Source: Chelativorans multitrophicus (GTDB lineage Bacteria > Pseudomonadota > Alphaproteobacteria > Rhizobiales > Rhizobiaceae). Taken from it: a DNA stretch of 64,000 nt. A program made the translations under genes and the position numbers. The stretch lies in NCBI RefSeq assembly GCF_011317445.1, contig NZ_JAAAPL010000003.1, positions 124,001 through 188,000 on the forward strand, given 5' to 3'. The notes below the pieces were generated by a model. It was not told the origin of the DNA. It did not search any database and was given only the letters and a program-made list of their open reading frames with translations. Below are positions 16,949-25,324 of this stretch, one piece after another (the first letter of the stretch is position 1; every line of letters begins with the position of its first letter).

Positions 16949-18067
16949 CTATGCTCTAAACTCGTAGACGGCGCTGTCCTGCCGAAACCGGATGCCGGCG
17001 GTCAGGCTATGCGCTACGACGAGGAAGGGCTGTCCGTCGCTTTCAAAGAATGCCGCATCTGTGGCGCCAAAGCTCGGAAAGCTATCCACCTGCCTCCACC
17101 CATCCGGGTGCCATTCATAAACGAACGATGTCAGGTCAGTTTTCGGAGATTGCGGCGTTCCCTCTATGAACCGCACCAGAACCAGCCAAGACCGTTCGCC
17201 ACGCTGATAAAGTGCGAATTCGCGGCCGCCATCGCGCCGCAAGATCTGCCGCATTTCGAATGCCTCTCCGGTCCATTCGAAAATACTGACGTCTCCCGAA
17301 ATCGTGGCGAAAGCCAGCTGGAAGCCATCACCCAGCCTGATGGGCTGAAACGCGCGCCCTCCATCTCCAGGCAGAAGTTGAAACTCCTCGTAGCGTCCGT
17401 CCCGCCACTCGTATATCCTGGAACCGGAGACGTGATCCGCATAGGCGAGGAATTCGCGTCCGCTGATCGAAAAGGCGGAGAAATTATACCCCCATTCTCC
17501 ATCCAGTGTCTGAAGGGGAACAAACTCGTGACCACGCCACTCGTAGATGAATGACCGGCTCGGGTGCCGCCGCTCGGGTCCATCCACGGTCACGCCCACC
17601 GCGTAAGCAAGGAAGTCTCGGCTACCGATGCGGAGGTGACGCACTTGTTTGGCGTAGAACGTTGGCACATCTTGAAAAACCTCGTAGCCGCGATCACCCA
17701 ACCGCCAGATGCGACTGGCCAAGTTAGGTTCATAAGGCCCCCGTCCTGACCGCGCGCTTGCCGTGGCTAAAAACCTCTGGCCGCCTATTTCGAAGAATTC
17801 GGCATCCTCTCCGCCGGGAACCCCCAGCGCTGCTATCTGCACAAAGGCTCCCGACATCCAGCGAAACAGGGGCATATCAACATCGCTCGTTCCGCCGTTC
17901 ATGTGCGCATCGCTGCCCTCGATATCCTTGGCGAGTTGGGGAACGGCAAGAAGCACATTGTCATCCTGCACGCAGACAGCGGCCGCCCGAGCACCAAATG
18001 TTTCAATGGCAGCTACCGGATGGATAACCCGACCTTCACCCTCGAAGGCGCGCAAATCGCCCGTCAT
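16949..18067 (-). CDS. EPTP/EAR-repeat beta-propeller protein
   Basis: A 372-residue protein made almost entirely of repeats of about 45 residues with the pattern hxxW..G.xFxxxQxL ... hxhxGxxFLAxA. These match the EPTP (epilepsy-associated, EAR) repeat best known from LGI1. Copies begin near residues 66, 118, 172, 217, 261 and 314; the last strand (SAVYEF, about 366) and the first segment (17-45) together make a seventh, which would close a seven-bladed propeller. No signal peptide is seen, so a cytosolic location is likely. ATG at 18067 follows AGAGGGG; a GTG one codon earlier is possible. EPTP repeats usually bind protein or sugar ligands; its partner here may be the co-transcribed 390-residue protein. 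Confidence 0.8.
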   Translation of the reverse strand: MTGDLRAFEGEGRVIHPVAAIETFGARAAAVCVQDDNVLLAVPQLAKDIEGSDAHMNGGTSDVDMPLFRWMSGAFVQIAALGVPGGEDAEFFEIGGQRFLATASARSGRGPYEPNLASRIWRLGDRGYEVFQDVPTFYAKQVRHLRIGSRDFLAYAVGVTVDGPERRHPSRSFIYEWRGHEFVPLQTLDGEWGYNFSAFSISGREFLAYADHVSGSRIYEWRDGRYEEFQLLPGDGGRAFQPIRLGDGFQLAFATISGDVSIFEWTGEAFEMRQILRRDGGREFALYQRGERSWLVLVRFIEGTPQSPKTDLTSFVYEWHPDGWRQVDSFPSFGATDAAFFESDGQPFLVVAHSLTAGIRFRQDSAVYEFRA

Positions 18068-18145
18068 CACGTTTCCCCTCTCAGCGGATATGAGAACGTG
18101 TCTAGTGGGAGGAGCATGACCGAAGCAATTTCAACTTCGGCCTCT

Positions 18146-18168
18146 ATTGATTGCGAATTCCAATCAAT
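18146..18168. promoter_or_regulatory. LysR-type operator palindrome upstream of the EPTP-repeat operon
   Basis: Perfect inverted repeat ATTGATTG - 7 bases - CAATCAAT followed by GAAG, 79 bp upstream of the EPTP-repeat gene start and just past the 3' end of lysR. It is identical in arms and spacing to the copy at 15591-15613. Confidence 0.7.
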
Positions 18169-18213
18169 GAAGGGAGCATCGACGGCACAGCAGATCGTTT
18201 CCCGGATCTCTAA

Positions 18214-19137
18214 TCAGATTTCAGCACCGATACCCTCACCAGCCTCCGTCGAGAACGCCTGCTGGGCAAGGTGAACCAATTGCTGGACTTTCAGATTGGC
18301 CTCACCGGTTCGGAACGCGAGTAGAAGCTCTGTAATGGCATCTTCGTCGGCAATATGCCGAAACTCAAGGTTTGGTATCTGGATATATCTCAATCCTCCA
18401 GGAACCACCGCCACCCCCAATCCGGCGGCAACCAATCCCACGATTGTGGTGGCCTCCTCGGCTTCCTGAACGATGTCCGGCGCGAAGCCCCACTTGCCGC
18501 AGAGCTTAATGAACTGGTCGTAGATCCCGATACCCATCTTACGTGGAAAAAAGATGAACTTCTCCTTGGCAAGCTCTGGAATAGCGACGACCGACTTGGA
18601 CGTCAGAGGGTGTCCCGAAGGCAAGGCCACCACGAGCCGGTCGGTGGCCAGTCGTCGGGTCGAAATCTCGGCGGGTATACTCTGGCGGGGTCGGCGCAGC
18701 AGCCCGATATCGATCGTTCCCTCACTCAGGGCAGAAATTTGCTGCACAGTGGTCATCGACTGCAACTGCACGTCGATTTCCGGGAATTTCTTCTGAAATG
18801 CACTGATCAGCTTTGGGAACGGGGACAGCAACGACGAAGCGGCCGTGAAAGCAATGCGCAACTGTCCTGCCTTGCCGTTCACGATCGCGCGGATGTCCTG
18901 TTCGCAATGTTCCAGTCGGCTAATCAACCCCTGCGCATGATCGTAGAGCCGTCTGCCGACCTCGGTAAGCTGGACGCTTCGCTGATTCCGATGAAAAAGC
19001 TTTGCGCCTAATTCCTGCTCAAGATTTTGAATTGCGATGGAAAGGGGGCTTTGTGTGATGTTCAACTTTTCGGCAGCACGCCTGAAATGAAGCTCCTCGG
19101 CCAGAACGCTAAAATATTGAAGCTGCTTCAGATTCAC
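18214..19137 (-). CDS. LysR-family transcriptional regulator
   Basis: A 307-residue LysR-type regulator. The N-terminal winged helix-turn-helix covers about residues 1-60 (MNLKQLQYFSVLAEELHFRR, ITQSPLSIAIQNLEQELGAKLF), and a periplasmic-binding-like effector domain follows. Its N-terminus resembles the BenM/CatM branch that senses aromatic catabolites, but this is only a family-level impression. It precedes the EPTP operon on the same strand. Two perfect palindromes stand before the two leftward operons and a rearranged one stands 29 bases before its own start, suggesting it controls both operons and itself. Confidence 0.93.
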   Translation of the reverse strand: MNLKQLQYFSVLAEELHFRRAAEKLNITQSPLSIAIQNLEQELGAKLFHRNQRSVQLTEVGRRLYDHAQGLISRLEHCEQDIRAIVNGKAGQLRIAFTAASSLLSPFPKLISAFQKKFPEIDVQLQSMTTVQQISALSEGTIDIGLLRRPRQSIPAEISTRRLATDRLVVALPSGHPLTSKSVVAIPELAKEKFIFFPRKMGIGIYDQFIKLCGKWGFAPDIVQEAEEATTIVGLVAAGLGVAVVPGGLRYIQIPNLEFRHIADEDAITELLLAFRTGEANLKVQQLVHLAQQAFSTEAGEGIGAEI

Positions 19138-19165
19138 GCAAAAGCCCCAATGACGGCATTTTGAA

Positions 19166-19187
19166 AATCAATGCCAGGGGATTGATT
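19166..19187. promoter_or_regulatory. Candidate autoregulatory LysR site
   Basis: AATCAAT - 8 bases - ATTGATT, the same half-sites as at 15591 and 18146 but in the opposite order, 29 bases upstream of the lysR start. This fits the usual binding of LysR proteins at their own promoter. Confidence 0.5.
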
Positions 19188-19476
19188 GGTATACAACAAG
19201 AAAAACTGGCGTGATTTTGATCCGCATAGGGCTAACGACTCTGGGCGTTGTGCAGCGGAAAAAGCTGAAGGCCTCCGGGCGCCGCTGCCGACTGTCTGTC
19301 CGTCCGCGGCATCCAACTAGAACGCGCTATTGAACCTGCGTCACCCTGCGCTCACCTCCGGTCCGCAGTTCGGCGCCCGGAAACCGGCAGCTGACTGCGT
19401 AGCTGCTCCAATCCGTGGCACCAATCTAGATCAAGTAAGGTTTCGCGCCGCTAGAGAGATTACGCCTATCGGTACA

Positions 19477-19505
19477 GATCAGCTGCGCACAATGAGCAGC
19501 TGATC
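19477..19505 (-). terminator. Strong hairpin just past the luciferase-like monooxygenase gene
   Basis: Perfect 10-bp stem GATCAGCTGC / GCAGCTGATC with a 9-base loop, 18 bases beyond the monooxygenase stop codon on the minus strand. No T-run follows, so it may be a U-less terminator or a 3'-end stabilising structure. Confidence 0.45.
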
Positions 19506-19523
19506 CAATCCGGCTGTGGCTTG

Positions 19524-20693
19524 CTAGTTTGCAACCGCTTGGCTTGCTTTCTGTTTCCGCTCGGACTCGAACTGGTCAAAAGCCAGTTTCGTGGCACGTG
19601 ATTTGCTGTCCTGAAGGTCCGATTTGTGCGCGGAGTTCCATTCGTAGGAAGCTATGCGGTTGGCGTTTGCGCCCGAAAAATGCGGCATCACATAGCGCGC
19701 ATAAAGTTCATGCGAACGCTTTGTCTCCTCCCAGTCAGCCCAGTCATGAATGAGCTGCGTGAAATAGCCGAACCCGCCTTGCTGGTCGAGGAGCCGCTGG
19801 ATCAGCTCTATGGCGTCATCTGGCGTCCCGACGACGCCATAGCCATTGGCGCAGAACCACTCGACGGGATCCTCTCCCGCAGGAATGGTATAGCGCTGAT
19901 CGTGATTGTTGTAGTAGTTGATGTACCGCATGAAGCCCCATTCGCAGTTGGCACGGGCTTTTTCCCGCGTCTCGGCGATGTGAATCGGCGCAACGACACG
20001 CAACCGCTGGCGGTCCATCGTCGTGCCGCGTTCGGCCGCGATTTCGCAGGCGATCTGCCAATTGGTCGACAATGCATTGAATCCCGTGGGCGAGGCGGCG
20101 GCCACGCACAGCATGCTCAGGCCGTAGGTTGCAGCGATCTTCCCGCCTGACGGCGTCGCTGAGCTTGCCACTGCGATCTCGGGCCGCGGCAGCGTATAGG
20201 GAAGCAGGTGGGCGCGGGCCTCGACAAGATTGTACCAGGACGTTTTCTCGGTCACCGTCTCCCCATCCAGCAGGCGCAGGATAACGTCCAGCGCCTCCGT
20301 CATCATCTCGCGCTGCTTGTTCGTGTCGATTCCCAACTGGAACGCATCCGATGCCAACAGACCGGGTCCAAATCCGAAGCTGACGCGACCGCGCGTCATG
20401 TGATCAAGCTGAATTATACGGTTCGCCACCATCAGAGGGTTGTGATAGGGCAACGAGATGACGCCGGTTCCAAAGCGCAGACGACGTGTGCGCTCGGCTG
20501 CCGCCGCGATGAAAAGCTCCGGCGAGCAAATGGTCTCAAAGCCGGCTGAGTGATGTTCGCCGATCCATGCTTCGTCAAAGCCGAGTTTATCAAGCCATTC
20601 CATGAGCTCGAAATCGCGATGGATGCACATCGTCGGGTTCTCGTCGAGCGGATGATAGGGTGCCACGAAGACACCATGTCCGAGATTCGGCAT
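19524..20693 (-). CDS. Luciferase-like (LLM class) flavin-dependent monooxygenase
   Basis: A 389-residue TIM-barrel protein of the bacterial luciferase superfamily. These enzymes use reduced FMN from a partner reductase to insert oxygen into an organic substrate. Visible motifs are GFDEAWIGEHHSAGFE, RLRFGTGVISLPYHNPLMVANR, QLDHMTRGRVSFGFGPG and VASSATPSGGKIAA. It is closest in look to the limonene-monooxygenase-like subgroup. The start at 20693 has AAGGAGGAG upstream; the longer reading would include the operator. A full GntR-type site lies 48 bp upstream, and a likely FMN reductase is encoded at 29249-29857 in another unit of the same regulon. Confidence 0.9.
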   Translation of the reverse strand: MPNLGHGVFVAPYHPLDENPTMCIHRDFELMEWLDKLGFDEAWIGEHHSAGFETICSPELFIAAAAERTRRLRFGTGVISLPYHNPLMVANRIIQLDHMTRGRVSFGFGPGLLASDAFQLGIDTNKQREMMTEALDVILRLLDGETVTEKTSWYNLVEARAHLLPYTLPRPEIAVASSATPSGGKIAATYGLSMLCVAAASPTGFNALSTNWQIACEIAAERGTTMDRQRLRVVAPIHIAETREKARANCEWGFMRYINYYNNHDQRYTIPAGEDPVEWFCANGYGVVGTPDDAIELIQRLLDQQGGFGYFTQLIHDWADWEETKRSHELYARYVMPHFSGANANRIASYEWNSAHKSDLQDSKSRATKLAFDQFESERKQKASQAVAN

Positions 20694-20740
20694 CAGTAAG
20701 CTCCTCCTTGTGGATGCGGCGTCTCCCAGCAGAGACAGAA

Positions 20741-20763
20741 TTTGGTATACCAAATACCAAATT
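20741..20763 (-). promoter_or_regulatory. GntR-type operator (site 1), monooxygenase promoter
   Basis: On the minus strand this reads AATTTGGTATTTGG then TATACCAAA, containing the 14-bp perfect palindrome TTTGGTATACCAAA (20741-20754). It is 48 bp upstream of the monooxygenase start. The same element recurs at 21656-21678, 25242-25264 and 28334-28356. Confidence 0.75.
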
Positions 20764-20863
20764 GCTGTCAACGGCCAGATCGGCACGGCATGGCGTCGGA
20801 ACCTCCGGAACGTGGAGCGTCCGCCTTCACTCCGCGAACGCTACCGTAGACCTGCCGGAAATC

Positions 20864-21532
20864 TCATTTTCCAACGGCGCGAGACTGCAGTTGTGAGAGA
20901 ACTGCGTCCCTGGATCCATCGATGTGCTTGCGCATGAATTTCGCCGCCATGGCCGCGTCCTTGGCGAAGAAGGCTTCAACGATAGCGTTTCGCTCGCCAA
21001 TGGTGCGCACCTGGAGTTCGAGGCTTTCATTGGCTGAGTGCCGCGCGAGCTGAACTTGCAGCCGCAGATTGCTCAGGCAACTGATCAATGTGTCATTGCC
21101 CGACAGCGTCGCGATCATGGCATGGAACTGGCCGTCCGCCTTCTCGAATTCAGACCGGTCTCCCGAGTCGAATGCCGCATGGCAACGCTCGACCAGCGAC
21201 TTGAGCGCAGCACGATCATCATCGCTGGCATTGCGGACTGCCAGGCTGACAGCAAGGGTCTCGAGATTCTTTCGGACATCAAAAAGGTCGCGAATCTGCT
21301 TGCTGGAGAAGGTTCGCACATAATTCCCCTGATAGGGGCGCCGCTCGATGATGCCTTCGGCGGAAAGCCGGCCGATGGCCTCACGCACAGGCGTGCGGCT
21401 GATGTTCATCTTCTCGGCCAAGTCGCGTTCATCGAGCCGCTCGCCGATTTGCAGGTGGCCTGCGGCTATTAGCTCGCACAGAAGGTCATATGCGCGTTGA
21501 TTGACCGTGCTGATCCCAATTGCATAGTCCAT
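20864..21532 (-). CDS. GntR-family (FadR/FCD-type) transcriptional regulator
   Basis: A 222-residue regulator with an N-terminal winged helix (AYDLLCELIAAGHLQIGERLDE, NISRTPVREAIGRLSAEGIIERR) and an all-helical FCD effector domain (VRKNLETLAVSLAVRNA, FHAMIATLSGN). FCD proteins generally act as repressors released by an organic acid. The ATG at 21532 is taken as the start; the GAGGAG upstream is about 15 bases away, which is long, but no better codon is present and the domain begins there. It lies between the monooxygenase gene and the divergent Tm-1-like operon. Five related sites before its own gene and four other units mark it as the likely controller of the region. Confidence 0.9.
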   Translation of the reverse strand: MDYAIGISTVNQRAYDLLCELIAAGHLQIGERLDERDLAEKMNISRTPVREAIGRLSAEGIIERRPYQGNYVRTFSSKQIRDLFDVRKNLETLAVSLAVRNASDDDRAALKSLVERCHAAFDSGDRSEFEKADGQFHAMIATLSGNDTLISCLSNLRLQVQLARHSANESLELQVRTIGERNAIVEAFFAKDAAMAAKFMRKHIDGSRDAVLSQLQSRAVGK

Positions 21533-21578
21533 GGTCTGAACCGAAAGCTCCTCATTTCTGTTCAGCCCAGATATAGGA

Positions 21579-21609
21579 AAGTGCACAAAATACCAAGTAC
21601 AATGCACTT
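21579..21609 (-). promoter_or_regulatory. Diverged GntR-type site within an inverted repeat, gntR promoter
   Basis: A 7-bp inverted repeat (AAGTGCA / TGCACTT) encloses, on the minus strand, ACTTGGTATTTTGT, a diverged copy of the TTTGGTATTTGGT element. It is about 50 bp upstream of the GntR start, a probable autoregulatory site. Confidence 0.5.
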
Positions 21610-21640
21610 CCTCCCAGTCGGCTAACGCGATCGCCCACCT

Positions 21641-21678
21641 CCCCGGTCTTGACCGGGGATGGTATTTGGTATACCAAA
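21641..21678 (+). promoter_or_regulatory. GntR-type operator (site 2) with adjacent palindrome, Tm-1-like operon promoter
   Basis: GGTATTTGGTATACCAAA (21661-21678) repeats the regulon element. Two bases before it is a further perfect inverted repeat CCCCGGTC / GACCGGGG (21641-21658, 2-base centre). Both lie in the divergent region between gntR and the Tm-1-like gene, 75 bp before the latter's start. Confidence 0.7.
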
Positions 21679-21753
21679 CGCCAAGTGCTGACGGCTCGGG
21701 AGATTCCTGCACGTTGAGGCTGGTGGACCGTTGGTGAGCGAGGGAGGAGCCGC

Positions 21754-22986
21754 ATGTCTACTGTTGTGCTCATGGGCACGCTCGATACGAAAGGCGCGGA
21801 ATATGCCTTTTTGCGTGACGAGATCGAAAAGCAGGGGATTGAAACCCTTCTTGTGGATACAGGGATCCTCGGGGATCCATCGACCCGGCCCGACATATCC
21901 AGAAGCGTGGTGGCAGAGGCGGCCGACGCCGACCTTGCGGCCCTTATAGAGGCTCACGATCGCGGTGCCGCCGTTTCGGCGATGGCCAAGGGCGCCGCAG
22001 CTCTTGCGCTGCGCCTCTATGAGGAAGGCAAGCTGGACGCGATCGCCGGGCTGGGCGGCACCGGTGGAACCGCCTTGGTGACCGCTGCCATGAGAGCACT
22101 GCCGATTGGCGTGCCGAAGCTGATGGTTTCGACGGTGGCTTCCGGCGACACGCGTGCCTATGTCGGCTCAACGGACATTACGATGATGCACTCGGTGGTC
22201 GACATCGCGGGCATCAACAAAATTTCCCGCAAAATACTCGGAAACGCCGCAGGCGCTGTTGCAGGCATGGCGGGACAGCCCGTGACCGACGCGCCATCGC
22301 GTGAGGCACCGCTGATCGCCGCCACAATGTTTGGCGTGACGACGCCGTGTGTCCAGAAGGCCCGTGAATTGCTCGAGCGGAGCGGCTTCGAAGTTCTCAC
22401 CTTTCATGCGACCGGAACCGGCGGGCGCTCGATGGAGGAACTCACGAAAGCAGGAATGTTCTCAGCCGTGCTCGACGTGACGACGACCGAACTCGCAGAT
22501 GAACTCGTCGGAGGCGTTTTCTCAGCAGGGCCGGACCGGCTGACGGCCGCCGGCGCGGCTGGCATTCCGCAGATCGTCAGCCTCGGCGCGCTGGATATGG
22601 TCAATTTCGGCGCATGGGAGACGGTTCCGGAAAAATTCCGGGAGCGGAATCTGTATCGCCACAACGCTTCGATTACCCTGATGCGGACTACGCCACAGGA
22701 GTGCCTGGAAATCGGAAGGCGGCTCGGTTCGCGTCTTAGCCAGTCAAAAGGGCCCACCGTGGTTTTCGTGCCGCTCAAGGGCATTTCGCTCATCGCGCGT
22801 GCGGGCCAGCCCTTCCACGATCCCGAAGCCGATAATGCGCTGCTGCGTGGGCTGCGTGAGTCGTTGCGTGCCGACATCGAGATCCGCGAGTTCAATACCG
22901 ACATCAATGATCCCTCCTTCGCGGAAGCAATGGTGGAGGCGCTTATCGAGATAATGGCCGAAAAGAAGGTCAATGCTCATGCATGA
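21754..22986 (+). CDS. Tm-1-like ATP-binding domain protein (UPF0261)
   Basis: A 410-residue UPF0261 family protein, the stand-alone equivalent of the N-terminal half of the plant Tm-1 resistance protein. Seen: [18 protein letters not shown] at the N-terminus, [30 protein letters not shown], and the later [18 protein letters not shown]. The family binds ATP in Tm-1; the bacterial reaction is not established. GGGAGGAG lies just before the ATG. Its 3' end overlaps the TIM-barrel gene that corresponds to the second half of Tm-1. It is the first gene of an operon continuing to a TIM-barrel isomerase and a cupin. Confidence 0.92.
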   Translation: MSTVVLMGTLDTKGAEYAFLRDEIEKQGIETLLVDTGILGDPSTRPDISRSVVAEAADADLAALIEAHDRGAAVSAMAKGAAALALRLYEEGKLDAIAGLGGTGGTALVTAAMRALPIGVPKLMVSTVASGDTRAYVGSTDITMMHSVVDIAGINKISRKILGNAAGAVAGMAGQPVTDAPSREAPLIAATMFGVTTPCVQKARELLERSGFEVLTFHATGTGGRSMEELTKAGMFSAVLDVTTTELADELVGGVFSAGPDRLTAAGAAGIPQIVSLGALDMVNFGAWETVPEKFRERNLYRHNASITLMRTTPQECLEIGRRLGSRLSQSKGPTVVFVPLKGISLIARAGQPFHDPEADNALLRGLRESLRADIEIREFNTDINDPSFAEAMVEALIEIMAEKKVNAHA

Positions 22987-23842
22987 TCGCAAAACCATTC
23001 TGAAACGCCTTCGTTCAACAATTGCCGATGGCAAGGCCATCGTGGGCGCAGGCGCGGGAACCGGGCTTTCAGGGAAATGCGCGGAAGCGGGCGGCGTCGA
23101 TCTGATCATCATTTATAATTCGGGCAGATACCGGATGGCCGGCCGCGGCTCGCTTGCCGGATTGATGCCTTATGGCGACGCCAATGCAATCGTCATGGAC
23201 ATGGCGCGCGAGGTGCTGACTATCGTGAAGGACACTCCGGTTCTGGCAGGTGTGTGCGGGACCGATCCTTTCCGCCTCATGCCGATCTTTCTTCGCCAGG
23301 TTGCCGATGCCGGCTTTGCCGGTGTTCAGAACTTTCCGACCGTGGGACTGATCGACGGTACATTCCGCGAGAATCTCGAGGGCACCGGCATGGGGTTCGG
23401 CCTTGAGGTGGAAATGATCGCCCGGGCGCACGAGCTTGACTTGCTTACCTGCCCATACGTGTTCGATCCAGAGCAGGCGCGTCAGATGGCGGCGGTTGGC
23501 GCCGACATTATCGTCGCCCACATGGGTCTGACCACCTCGGGGACGATCGGCGCTTCCGTAGCGATGTCACTCGAAGACGCTGTTGCCCGCGTGCAGGAGA
23601 TTCGTGATGCCGCGGCAGAGGTGCGCAACGATATCATAGTGCTGTGCCACGGCGGCCCGATCGCGATGCCCGCGGACGCGGAATTCGTGCTTTCGCGAAC
23701 CAAAGGCGTCGCGGGCTTTTTTGGCGCATCAAGCCTCGAGCGGCTGCCTACCGAGACAGCGATGACGGAGACCGCGCGCGCGTTCAAGGCTGTGGGGCAT
23801 GCTGCCCGTCAGCCCGCTTCCGAAGACGGAAATCTCAAATGA
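22979..23842 (+). CDS. Phosphoenolpyruvate-hydrolase-family TIM-barrel protein
   Basis: A 287-residue protein matching the TIM-barrel C-terminal half of plant Tm-1 (PEP mutase/IGPS-like superfamily). Visible segments are [59 protein letters not shown] and [15 protein letters not shown]. The actual reaction in bacteria is unknown. The start at 22979 is favoured by AAGAAGG nine bases upstream; ATG at 22973 is also in frame. The 8-base overlap with the UPF0261 gene implies translational coupling and a complex in which the two Tm-1 halves act together. Confidence 0.9.
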   Translation: MHDRKTILKRLRSTIADGKAIVGAGAGTGLSGKCAEAGGVDLIIIYNSGRYRMAGRGSLAGLMPYGDANAIVMDMAREVLTIVKDTPVLAGVCGTDPFRLMPIFLRQVADAGFAGVQNFPTVGLIDGTFRENLEGTGMGFGLEVEMIARAHELDLLTCPYVFDPEQARQMAAVGADIIVAHMGLTTSGTIGASVAMSLEDAVARVQEIRDAAAEVRNDIIVLCHGGPIAMPADAEFVLSRTKGVAGFFGASSLERLPTETAMTETARAFKAVGHAARQPASEDGNLK

Positions 23843-24705
23843 CACGACTGACCGTGTTGAACTCGATGGCTTCCGCGGACTTCTCAGAGTCAATCGAGAT
23901 ACAGAAAAGCTGGGGCATTCGCGACCTTGATCTTCGGGATTCGATCCTTGGCGAAAGCATCAATGATCTTAGCCAGCCCACCGCCGAACGGGTTCGCAAG
24001 GCGATCGACGGGAGCGGGCTGGAAGTGACCTGCCTTTCCAGCACCTTCTTCAAGGAGGACTTGTCCAAGGGCCAGGATCATTTCGTTGAACAACACTTGC
24101 GCAAGCTCGAGAGCGTCCTTGCCGCCGCCCAGATCCTCAGGCCGCGCTTTTTCAGGCTGATCGCGGCAAGCCTTCCCGTCGACGGCAATGGGCGCCGTCT
24201 GGCGCTGCTTGAGCATGAACTCGCCTGGGTTGTCGACCTCTATCGCGAGGCGGTGGACCGGATTGCCGAGGCCGGCCTGAGGACGACCATCGAGAACGAG
24301 GCCCCAAATTCAATCTTCACCCACGACGACGACATTATCGGTTTTTTTGAACTTCTCGGCCGGCCCGAAACCGCAAGCTTCACATGGGACATCCAGAACC
24401 AGTGGGCCTGCGGGGTATTTCCTTCGATCGAGGGGTTCGAACGGCTCAAGAACTTGATCGGCTATGTCCACGTCAAAGGCGGGCAAGCGGAGCCGTCAGG
24501 CCGCGATCTGGTCTGGGCGGCTTCCCTTGAGGATTCAGACTGGCCGGTCAGGACCATCGTTCAGGCTGTGGTGGACTCGGGTATCTCGCCAGTTATCTGC
24601 CTCAACCGGCCGAGCCACGGCAGGCCCAAGCCGGGGTACGACTACGAAGCGCTGACCAAGCGAGACATCGACTTTTTGCGTAGTGAAATAATAGGGATCG
24701 AATGA
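23839..24705 (+). CDS. Xylose-isomerase-like TIM-barrel protein (sugar phosphate isomerase/epimerase family)
   Basis: A 288-residue AP_endonuc_2/xylose-isomerase-like barrel. Metal-site strands are recognisable: [16 protein letters not shown] (Glu), [12 protein letters not shown] (Asp), [10 protein letters not shown] (His) and a closing acidic region. Members isomerise or epimerise keto sugars or act as hydroxyacid-handling enzymes. The start codon ATGA overlaps the previous stop, so it belongs to the Tm-1-like operon; the longer frame from 23644 is an overlap artefact. Its substrate is unknown but presumably a product of the neighbouring enzymes. Confidence 0.85.
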   Translation: MTRLTVLNSMASADFSESIEIQKSWGIRDLDLRDSILGESINDLSQPTAERVRKAIDGSGLEVTCLSSTFFKEDLSKGQDHFVEQHLRKLESVLAAAQILRPRFFRLIAASLPVDGNGRRLALLEHELAWVVDLYREAVDRIAEAGLRTTIENEAPNSIFTHDDDIIGFFELLGRPETASFTWDIQNQWACGVFPSIEGFERLKNLIGYVHVKGGQAEPSGRDLVWAASLEDSDWPVRTIVQAVVDSGISPVICLNRPSHGRPKPGYDYEALTKRDIDFLRSEIIGIE

Positions 24706-25091
24706 TGAGCGAAGATGCAATGGCAGACGAGGTTATCGTGAGCCGCAACGACCGACACCTCGTCGTACCGACCTCTTGGGGACGTCTGGTCTGGCAGGTC
24801 GGAGCCTCGCAGAACAACTCGCGGAACCTCACGGTTGGCATGTGCTACATCGAGCCCGGACAGGCAAACGGGCGTCATTATCATCCCAATTGCGAGGAAG
24901 TCCTAACCGTCGTCAGCGGCCGTATCGTGCACACTTGGGATGATCAGGAAGTTGAAATGAGCGAGGGTGACGCCATTACCATACCTGCGAACATCGTCCA
25001 CAACGCACGCAACATCGGCGAACATACGGCGGCGATGTTCATCGTCTTTTCCAGTGCCTACCGCGCAGCGATTGCGGAGGAGAAACAGTGA
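24702..25091 (+). CDS. Single-domain cupin
   Basis: A 129-residue cupin with a good metal-binding motif 1 (PGQANGRHYHPNCEEVLTVVSG, giving HxH and Glu) and motif 2 (GDAITIPANIVHNARN, giving His). It probably binds a divalent metal and acts as a small isomerase, lyase or sensor. It starts by overlapping the stop of the TIM-barrel gene (ATGATGA) and is the last gene of the unit; a strong hairpin and the next operator follow. Two adjacent ATGs (24702 and 24705) are equally plausible starts. Confidence 0.85.
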   Translation: MMSEDAMADEVIVSRNDRHLVVPTSWGRLVWQVGASQNNSRNLTVGMCYIEPGQANGRHYHPNCEEVLTVVSGRIVHTWDDQEVEMSEGDAITIPANIVHNARNIGEHTAAMFIVFSSAYRAAIAEEKQ

Positions 25092-25151
25092 ACGGCCGTG
25101 AGCACGGCCCATCCTCCTCTGCTGACGACCATGACCAGAGGCGCTGCTTCG

Positions 25152-25189
25152 TGGCGCCTGTCTAGCGGCACTTCGCTAGACCAGCGCCA
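25152..25189 (+). terminator. Long interrupted hairpin after the cupin gene
   Basis: Inner perfect stem GTCTAGCG / CGCTAGAC (6-base loop) extended by an outer stem TGGCGC / GCGCCA, 38 bases in all. A T-run (ATATTTTT) appears about 15 bases later, too far for a classical terminator. A smaller hairpin GGCCGT / ACGGCC (25094-25109) lies right after the cupin stop. It probably ends or attenuates the upstream unit before the TRAP promoter. Confidence 0.45.
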
Positions 25190-25241
25190 ACCAACGGAGA
25201 GACATATTTTTCAAAACGTTGGATGGCGCGTTCCATTGACG

Positions 25242-25264
25242 AATTTGGTATTTCGTATACCATA
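25242..25264 (+). promoter_or_regulatory. GntR-type operator (site 3), TRAP transporter promoter
   Basis: AATTTGGTATTTCG then TATACCATA, differing from the consensus by few bases, 60 bp upstream of the TRAP binding-protein start. It shows that transport genes belong to the same regulon. Confidence 0.7.
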
Positions 25265-25324
25265 CACCGTCAACGACGTCGCTGATGAACGTCGTCCAAG
25301 CAATAGTGGAGGAGGAGAAATTCA

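Larger units (their letters stand above)
19138..19523. other. Gene-free stretch between lysR and the luciferase-like monooxygenase
   Basis: No gene is supported. It contains the lysR promoter side with the candidate operator (19166-19187) and a strong hairpin near the 3' end of the monooxygenase gene (19477-19505). The middle shows nothing recognisable. Confidence 0.5.
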
